Source: Gammaproteobacteria bacterium (GTDB lineage: Bacteria > Pseudomonadota > Gammaproteobacteria > Eutrophobiales > Eutrophobiaceae). From it: a DNA stretch of 64,000 bases. Made by a program: the position numbers and the translations under genes. The stretch covers positions 11,185-75,184 of the forward strand of contig JACVQI010000001.1 in the NCBI GenBank assembly GCA_015661095.1. The letters are read 5' to 3'. Positions 58,615 through 64,000 of the stretch are shown here, piece after piece; positions within the stretch are counted from its first letter, which is position 1, and every line of letters starts with the position of its first letter. Below the pieces are notes generated by a model. The model saw nothing but the letters and a program-made list of their open reading frames with translations, was not told the DNA's origin and ran no database searches.

Positions 58615-60350
58615 CTTTGCGTACCGGGAAAGTCGGCGCGGTTTTGCGCCATGATGACCTGCCCGGACATGGAGCCGGGATCATCCGGGGGAATATTCAA
58701 GATCCGCAAGGCGCCTTTCATGACCTCGGCAAATACCGGTGCGGCAACCAGGCCACCGTAATATTGACCACCCTCCGGCTCATCGATCATGACCACGAGC
58801 ACCAGTCTTGGGTCGCTGATGGGCGCGAATCCGGCAAACAACGAGCGGAAGTGATTTAATGAATAGCCACCGGCAGTGGACTTTCGCGCCGTTCCCGTCT
58901 TTCCAGCGACACGATAGCCTTCCACTTTCGCTTTGGTACCGGTACCGCCTTCCTGGGTGACTCCTTCCATCATAAACTTGATTTGTTCGGCGATGTGTTT
59001 AGACAAAATCTGGGTTCCCGCCACCGGTTCATTGAGTTTGATAAAAGAGATCGGCCGCTGAGAACCGCCAGCTGCAAGAATGGCATATGCCTGTGCCAGC
59101 TGTAGCGTGGTTACCGCCACCCCATGACCGAAAGCGATGGTGGCCAGATCAGCTTCTGACCAGACTCGATAATTATTGAACAGGCCGGATGATTCACCGG
59201 GGTAACCGCTGCCGGTAATGGTGCCGATACCGAATCGTGAAAACATATCCCAGATTCTTTCCGGTCCTAGGGATAAAGCAATTTTACTGGCCCCGATATT
59301 ACTGGATTTACTGATCACCTCGGCCAAGTCGATAACACCATAGTTGTGATCTTCGTTTTCCCTGATCGTATATTTATTTACCCTTAAAAAGCCGGGGGAG
59401 GTATCAATGCGCGAGTCCACCTGGTACAAACCTGACTCGAGAGCCGCCGCTATGGTAAATGGTTTGATGGTCGAGCCTGGCTCGAAGATATCGGTTACGG
59501 CTCGGTTGCGATAGAGTTCACCTTTCAGATCATTGCGATTATTCGGGTTATAGGATGGTTGCCCAACCATAGCCATCACTTCACCGCTTTTAGCATCGAG
59601 CATAACCAGCGTGCCACCCTTGGCTTTATGCCTGCTCACCGCCGCAGCCAGTTCCCGATAGGCCAGGTACTGGACCCGTCGATCAATACTCAATACCAGT
59701 TGTTTCCCTGGTTCGCTGGCCTGGATACTTTCGATATCCTGCACGGTCCGGCCAAGACTGTCTTTCAATACCCGCTTTAAGCCGGATGTTCCCTGCAACC
59801 AATCGTTATAAGCGAGTTCCAACCCTTCCTGACCGGCATCGTCGACATTGGTGAATCCGATCAAATGTGCCGTCACCTCTCCCGCGGGATAATACCTTTT
59901 ATATTCGCGCTGCAAATGCACACCCTGGATATTAAGTTCTTGAATGTAATCCCCCTGATCCGGTGTGATATGACGTTTCAAATAAATAAGATCCCTGGCT
60001 ATCCGATCGCTTAATAATTGCTTCAGTTCCAGAGTATCCATTTCCAGCGCCGCGGCGAGCCGGGGAATGCTGGCTTCCTCAGTCAGGATTTTTCTGGGTA
60101 CAGCACCGACAGTAACCACGGGCGTACTGATCGCCAGTGGCTCCAGATTGCGGTCGACTATCGCTCCTCGATGTGCATGAATTTCAACCTCACGGATGGA
60201 GCGCGAATCACCATGGTTGCGCAGAAATTCGTTTCTGATCACGTGCAGCTCCACCACACGCCACAACATCAAGGCAGTGAATGCCATGAAACAGCCAATC
60301 AGCAATCTGCGCCTGGCAGGATAACTTCGGACTCCCGTCTGATTATTCAT
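58611..60350 (-). CDS. ftsI: septal transpeptidase FtsI (PBP3)
   Basis: 579 residues. N-terminal membrane anchor (LLIGCFMAFTALMLWRVVEL), pedestal with RGAIVDRN, transpeptidase motifs SxxK (GSTIKPF), SxN (SKSSNIGA) and KTG (GKTGTARK). It crosslinks septal peptidoglycan with FtsW. Overlaps ftsL by four bases. Confidence 0.97.
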   Translation of the reverse strand: MNNQTGVRSYPARRRLLIGCFMAFTALMLWRVVELHVIRNEFLRNHGDSRSIREVEIHAHRGAIVDRNLEPLAISTPVVTVGAVPRKILTEEASIPRLAAALEMDTLELKQLLSDRIARDLIYLKRHITPDQGDYIQELNIQGVHLQREYKRYYPAGEVTAHLIGFTNVDDAGQEGLELAYNDWLQGTSGLKRVLKDSLGRTVQDIESIQASEPGKQLVLSIDRRVQYLAYRELAAAVSRHKAKGGTLVMLDAKSGEVMAMVGQPSYNPNNRNDLKGELYRNRAVTDIFEPGSTIKPFTIAAALESGLYQVDSRIDTSPGFLRVNKYTIRENEDHNYGVIDLAEVISKSSNIGASKIALSLGPERIWDMFSRFGIGTITGSGYPGESSGLFNNYRVWSEADLATIAFGHGVAVTTLQLAQAYAILAAGGSQRPISFIKLNEPVAGTQILSKHIAEQIKFMMEGVTQEGGTGTKAKVEGYRVAGKTGTARKSTAGGYSLNHFRSLFAGFAPISDPRLVLVVMIDEPEGGQYYGGLVAAPVFAEVMKGALRILNIPPDDPGSMSGQVIMAQNRADFPGTQR

Positions 60351-60610
60351 TGAATCAACACCTTCAGAGTCTTGCTACCAGGTTCAATCATGCCCATTTG
60401 CGATACAGCCTCGAACTCAATACGGTCATCGGTAGCCCAGGTACTCTGCTCCAACTGTAATCGGCCCCATAAGTCATTCAATTCGTCGTGGATCTTTTCC
60501 TGTTCCTGAATTTCCACGAACAATTTTCTGGCCCGATGCTGAGTGATAACCACCTCAAGTGCGGAAATAAAAACTGTTACAGACAATAATGAAATTAGAA
60601 AATATTTCAT
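60347..60610 (-). CDS. ftsL: cell-division protein FtsL
   Basis: 87 residues. One membrane helix near the start (FLISLLSVTVFISALEVVI), then a short coiled coil (ARKLFVEIQEQEKIHDELND) with LWGRLQLEQSTW. Small divisome protein that pairs with FtsB and FtsQ. Overlaps rsmH and ftsI by four bases each. Confidence 0.92.
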   Translation of the reverse strand: MKYFLISLLSVTVFISALEVVITQHRARKLFVEIQEQEKIHDELNDLWGRLQLEQSTWATDDRIEFEAVSQMGMIEPGSKTLKVLIQ

Positions 60611-61560
60611 GCTGCCAGTTTCTCCCCCACTCTCAGAATCGCACTGCGTGCGCGGGGATTTCTGCTTATCTCTTCCTGGCCCGGCTTGACGACTTTATTG
60701 ACAATTCTGAACCAAGGAGCAATGTCCCGGACCGTAACGGGTATCTCAGGAGGAAAGTCATCACCTTTCGCGGCCTCTCGCATAAATTGCTTTACTATCC
60801 TGTCTTCCAGAGAGTGAAAACTGATAACAACCAGCCGTCCTCCCGGTCGTAATACTTCACGAACCTGACTTAATACAGATCGAAGGTCACCCAACTCGTT
60901 GTTGATAAATATACGTATGGCCTGAAACGTCCGGGTAGCAGGATTTTTTTTACGCTCTACTGTCGGCACAGCACTGGCGATAATATTTGCCAGTTGCACT
61001 GTATGCGTTATGTGTGCTTCAGTCCTGGCCGCCACGATCGCCCTGGCGATGCGACGCGCGTAGCGCTCTTCGCCATAGACACGAATCACTTGCTCGATTT
61101 CCGCCAATTTGGCGGTATTGATCCATTCCGCTGCTGTTATACCGGTAGTATCATTCATTCTCATATCCAGTTTTCCGTCCCTGACAAAACTGAAGCCATA
61201 ATCCGGATTATCGAGTTGTGGCGAAGAAACCCCCAAGTCCAATAATATGCCGTCAACCTTTCCCAGCATGTGTAAATTCTTCACCACAGTAATGAGCGAA
61301 GTAAAGGATGCATGTATAAAGATTACCCGTGCATCATTCGTAAACAAGCTTTTAGCGTACTCGATGGCGGCTACATCCTTGTCAAATACGAGCAAGCGAC
61401 CCTGGCTATCCAGGGAGGGCAACACCGCCCTGCTATGACCGCCCCGTCCGAAAGTGCAATCAATATAAAATCCATTCGGTCGTAAATTAAGCCCTCTTAA
61501 CACTTCATGTAAGAGTACAGGTGTATGTTCGTTTTCATTCAATTTAGTGATTGGTTCCAC
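60607..61560 (-). CDS. rsmH: 16S rRNA m4C1402 methyltransferase RsmH
   Basis: 317 residues if the GTG at 61560, eight bases after the mraZ stop, is used; the open frame extends to 61677 but would overlap mraZ by 110 bases, and the family length (about 313) fits the shorter form. A TTG at 61542 is also possible. SAM motif YIDCTFGRGGHSRAVL, LLDLGVSSPQLD, VISFHSLEDRIVKQF. It methylates C1402 of 16S rRNA. Confidence 0.92.
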   Translation of the reverse strand: MEPITKLNENEHTPVLLHEVLRGLNLRPNGFYIDCTFGRGGHSRAVLPSLDSQGRLLVFDKDVAAIEYAKSLFTNDARVIFIHASFTSLITVVKNLHMLGKVDGILLDLGVSSPQLDNPDYGFSFVRDGKLDMRMNDTTGITAAEWINTAKLAEIEQVIRVYGEERYARRIARAIVAARTEAHITHTVQLANIIASAVPTVERKKNPATRTFQAIRIFINNELGDLRSVLSQVREVLRPGGRLVVISFHSLEDRIVKQFMREAAKGDDFPPEIPVTVRDIAPWFRIVNKVVKPGQEEISRNPRARSAILRVGEKLAA

Positions 61561-61567
61561 TCTTACG

Positions 61568-62026
61568 TTATAGTGACAAAGATTTAAGAGCATCGGAAAA
61601 TTCACCACCCCGTTCATCAACTTGTGAAAGCCAGAGATCTCGTTCCTGCTCCCAGGTCGACTGATCCCACACTTCAAATTTATTACCCTGGCCGAGTATC
61701 ACGACTTGCTTTTGCAGCCGGGCATATTCCCTGAGCTCTGAGGGGATTAAGACGCGTCCTTGGGAATCGAGTTGACAATCACACGCATAGCCGCGCATCA
61801 TTTGTTTCGTACGGCGACTGCGTATATCAAACTCAGATAACGCCGCCAGTTTTGCTTCGATTTGTTCCCAGTTATTGAGAGGATATAACCATAGCGATCG
61901 ATCCAGTGGATTCAATGTTTGTACTAAACAGCCATCAGCCTCGGCCGTCAGGCGCTGACGATACCGACTCGGGATCGCCATGCGACCCTTATCATCTATA
62001 CTGACTGTGTGATACCCACGAAACAT
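61568..62026 (-). CDS. mraZ: transcriptional regulator MraZ
   Basis: 152 residues. Two AbrB-like SpoVT halves, each with the DxxxR motif: DDKGRMAIPSRYR and DSQGRVLIPSELR. It represses the dcw operon by binding repeated TGGG boxes; three such boxes lie just upstream of this gene. First gene of the cluster. Confidence 0.95.
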   Translation of the reverse strand: MFRGYHTVSIDDKGRMAIPSRYRQRLTAEADGCLVQTLNPLDRSLWLYPLNNWEQIEAKLAALSEFDIRSRRTKQMMRGYACDCQLDSQGRVLIPSELREYARLQKQVVILGQGNKFEVWDQSTWEQERDLWLSQVDERGGEFSDALKSLSL

Positions 62027-62052
62027 CTATGCATACCCGATAGTTATATTTA

Positions 62053-62077
62053 ATCCACAATTCCCCACTATCCCCCA
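62053..62077 (-). promoter_or_regulatory. MraZ-binding boxes
   Basis: Minus strand reads TGGGG-N5-TGGGG-N5-TGGAT, three copies on an exact 10-base period at 62077, 62067 and 62057. That is the TGGGN-N5 array bound by MraZ in E. coli. It lies about +3 to +27 relative to the predicted start site, so binding would block early transcription. Confidence 0.82.
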
Positions 62078-62085
62078 CTAACATC

Positions 62086-62115
62086 ACTATAGGGATTTGT
62101 GATCTATTGTGTCAA
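62086..62115 (-). promoter_or_regulatory. sigma-70 promoter of the dcw cluster
   Basis: TTGACA (-35), 18 bases, TATAGT (-10), with the start predicted near 62079. Very close to consensus. The leader to the mraZ ATG is about 53 bases and contains the MraZ boxes. Confidence 0.8.
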
Positions 62116-62472
62116 GGAAATATTGCGTTCTTATGGCGGAAATCTGTCTTATTTAACAGAGACTTAGGGCTGATTACTGAATTATTATTTTAGTTAAAAT
62201 TTATGTGCAAAAATTAATTTTATTTATATCATTAAGTTGAAACCCCTTATTAATGTGAACTAATAAGTAATAGTGAGTAAATAATCACAATTTATAATTA
62301 AATTGAGCAAACTGCCTCCTGCCTGCTTTCCAAATTAAGCTGGAATTTTTTCGTACTTCATACTAAACGCACTCTGCTAGAGCAGAACAATGCTGCAATA
62401 TTTTAAAGTGGTGGTAGACTGCGCCGTTTTTTATACATGTCCCCTAAAATAATTAAGCTGTGAGCAGTAATT
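62116..62472. other. AT-rich intergenic region before the aminotransferase
   Basis: About 357 bases between the dcw promoter and the aminotransferase gene. Rich in A/T, especially 62160-62310. I see no gene, no RNA gene and no clear promoter. It holds one perfect inverted repeat near 62373. Confidence 0.5.
62373..62386. repeat. inverted repeat upstream of the aminotransferase
   Basis: TCTGCT-AG-AGCAGA, a 14-base perfect dyad with a two-base centre, 87-100 bases upstream of the aminotransferase start. Operator-like; regulator unknown. Confidence 0.35.
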
Positions 62473-63672
62473 TTGACTGATACATTTTACCCACCGAAAC
62501 GTACCCTGATGGGACCCGGTCCCTCTGATGTACCACAACGAGTTCTGGATGCCGTCGCCCGACCAACTATAGGACACATGGATCCTGAATTCCTTGTTCT
62601 TATGGAGGAAACCAAAGAACTGCTGCGCTACGCGTTTCAAACAGATTATGAAGTAACATTCCCGGTATCGGCACCCGGATCAGCCGGTATGGAAATATGT
62701 TTCGTCAATCTGGTCGAGTTCGGTGATAAGGTTATCATTTGTCAGAATGGTGTATTTGGTGGTCGCATGAAGGAGATTGTCGATCGCTGTGGCGGTGTTG
62801 CAGTGCTTGTTTCTGATACATGGGGCTCAGCGATAGATCCTGATAAAGTCGAAGAGCAATTAATATTACATCCTGATGCAAAAATTCTGGCGTTCGTACA
62901 GGCCGAAACCTCGACGGGTGTATTATCTGATGCTAAAACTTTAGCCGAAATCGGCCAGCGGTTTGGTTGTCTGACGATCGTCGACACAGTCACCTCGCTG
63001 GGCGGTTCAAAATTAAAAGTCAAGGATTGGAATCTGGATGCAGTCTATTCAGGATCACAAAAATGTATATCCTGTATTCCAGGTTTGGCGCCAGTCACAT
63101 TCAGTTCCAGGGCTATAGCCAAAATCATGCAACGAAAAAAACCTGTACAAAGCTGGTTTCTCGATCTCAATCTGATTCTTGGCTATTGGTCGAGCGAGAG
63201 CAAACGGACCTATCATCATACTGCGCCAATCAATACCTTATACGGCTTGCATGAATCCCTGCTGATGCTTAAAGAGGAAGGAATTGAAAATGCGTGGACA
63301 AGGCACGCTCAAAACTATCAGGCATTAAAAGCAGGGATTGAAGCGATGGGATTACATTTCAAAGTATCGGAAGCGCAGCGCCTGCCACAGTTAAATGCCA
63401 TAGTTATCCCGACAGGTGTGGATGATTTGACGGTTCGTAACCGGCTGCTCTATGAATATAGCTTGGAAATAGGCGCTGGCCTTGGCGACCTGGCCGGCAA
63501 GATCTGGCGTATCGGATTAATGGGTTATGGCAGTAATCAGAAAAATGTATTGTTCTGCCTGGAGGCCTTGAATTCAATCTTGAAAGACCTCGGGGCAAAT
63601 ATCACCCCGGATGTCTGCATCGATGCAGCTACCGCTGCATACGAAAAACAGGAGGCGGTAGAACTGGGTTAA
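62473..63672 (+). CDS. alanine/serine-glyoxylate aminotransferase family
   Basis: 399 residues from a TTG (no ATG in frame upstream). Class V PLP aminotransferase: [39 protein letters not shown] and the PLP lysine in SGSQKC. C-terminal [20 protein letters not shown] is typical. These enzymes move an amino group from alanine or serine to glyoxylate; photorespiration-like or serine-cycle roles are possible, but nothing here decides the substrate. It lies between rnpB and the dcw promoter. Confidence 0.92.
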   Translation: MTDTFYPPKRTLMGPGPSDVPQRVLDAVARPTIGHMDPEFLVLMEETKELLRYAFQTDYEVTFPVSAPGSAGMEICFVNLVEFGDKVIICQNGVFGGRMKEIVDRCGGVAVLVSDTWGSAIDPDKVEEQLILHPDAKILAFVQAETSTGVLSDAKTLAEIGQRFGCLTIVDTVTSLGGSKLKVKDWNLDAVYSGSQKCISCIPGLAPVTFSSRAIAKIMQRKKPVQSWFLDLNLILGYWSSESKRTYHHTAPINTLYGLHESLLMLKEEGIENAWTRHAQNYQALKAGIEAMGLHFKVSEAQRLPQLNAIVIPTGVDDLTVRNRLLYEYSLEIGAGLGDLAGKIWRIGLMGYGSNQKNVLFCLEALNSILKDLGANITPDVCIDAATAAYEKQEAVELG

Positions 63673-63766
63673 CTTGCCATAGTGCATGCTGAATGCGATT
63701 GCTTGATTTAACACTGGTCGCAAAACTATCTAAAGACGCTGGGCACAGGCCATGTAACTCAATAGT

Positions 63767-64000
63767 TGGGAGTCAGCCTTTAAGCCGGGTTCTGTCGAGG
63801 ACGATCATTTATCTGGGATGAACGTTACCGTTCAACTCTAGCGATCTACCCGGATCCAGTGTGGGCCACACTATCGGATCCCTATTTGATCTTGCTCCAG
63901 GTGGGGTTTACCCTGCCGCTGCTGTTACCACCAGCGCGGTGCGCTCTTACCGCACCTTTTCACCCTTACCCCGTTACTAAACTCTTACGTCATGTTTGAC
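63767..64000 (-). ncRNA. rnpB: RNase P RNA, 5' part missing
   Basis: Read on the minus strand, the right edge carries the bacterial class A RNase P RNA 3' half ending with GACAGAACCCGGCTTA and the ATAAATGATCGTCC segment, in the usual order. The 5' half lies beyond the window. rnpB upstream of the mra/dcw cluster is common in proteobacteria; here a plus-strand aminotransferase gene is between them. The exact 3' end is estimated. Confidence 0.93.

Overview
The window reads as chromosome of a Gram-negative proteobacterium, most likely a gammaproteobacterium. Supporting markers are LpxC, BamD, a meso-DAP-type MurE (DNPR motif), FtsL/FtsQ, ZapD/YacG, a PilSR-controlled type IV pilus and the bamD/rluD/pgeF/clpB block. 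Composition is moderate in GC over most of the window and clearly AT-rich over the first 2.7 kb. I cannot name a genus.

Layout. (1) 1-2733: AT-rich accessory segment with a truncated methyltransferase, an unrecognised propeller-like protein and a second methyltransferase. (2) 2742-9695, minus strand: surface-polysaccharide type genes (asparagine synthase, two-domain MDR/Gfo-Idh oxidoreductase, GT4, methyltransferase, GT2). (3) 9721-18236, minus strand: the major pilin gene pilA with its own sigma-54 promoter, flanked by two different GT-C membrane glycosyltransferases (TMTC-like and DUF2723/TMEM260-like), a phosphoglycerol-transferase/GDPD fusion and a polyprenyl-phosphate sugar synthase carrying a GtrA domain. 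I read this as a candidate pilin O-glycosylation and decoration locus. (4) 18318-21254, minus: pilR-pilS, the two-component system expected to drive the pilA sigma-54 promoter. (5) 21401-25184, plus: sucC, sucD, nadE. (6) 25240-32003: bamD on the minus strand, divergent from rluD-pgeF, then gdhA and clpB (with a sigma-32 type promoter). (7) 32221-37733, plus: pilB, pilC, pilD, coaE, zapD, yacG. (8) 37730-45321: mutT-thiE fusion, argJ, secA, an M23 peptidase, a divergent DUF721 gene, and lpxC. (9) 45404-62026, minus: a nearly complete dcw cluster in the order mraZ, rsmH, ftsL, ftsI, murE, murF, mraY, murD, ftsW, murG, murC, murB, ftsQ, ftsA, ftsZ; ddl is absent. (10) 62473-63672: an alanine/serine-glyoxylate-type aminotransferase, then the 3' part of RNase P RNA on the minus strand running off the window end.

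How it fits together. PilS/PilR would activate pilA through sigma-54. PilB, PilC and PilD assemble and process the pilin. The genes around pilA could build, flip, transfer and trim a glycan or phosphoglycerol modification on the pilin. The dcw cluster is headed by a good sigma-70 promoter whose first transcribed bases carry three MraZ boxes, so MraZ probably autoregulates the cluster. The remaining genes are housekeeping.
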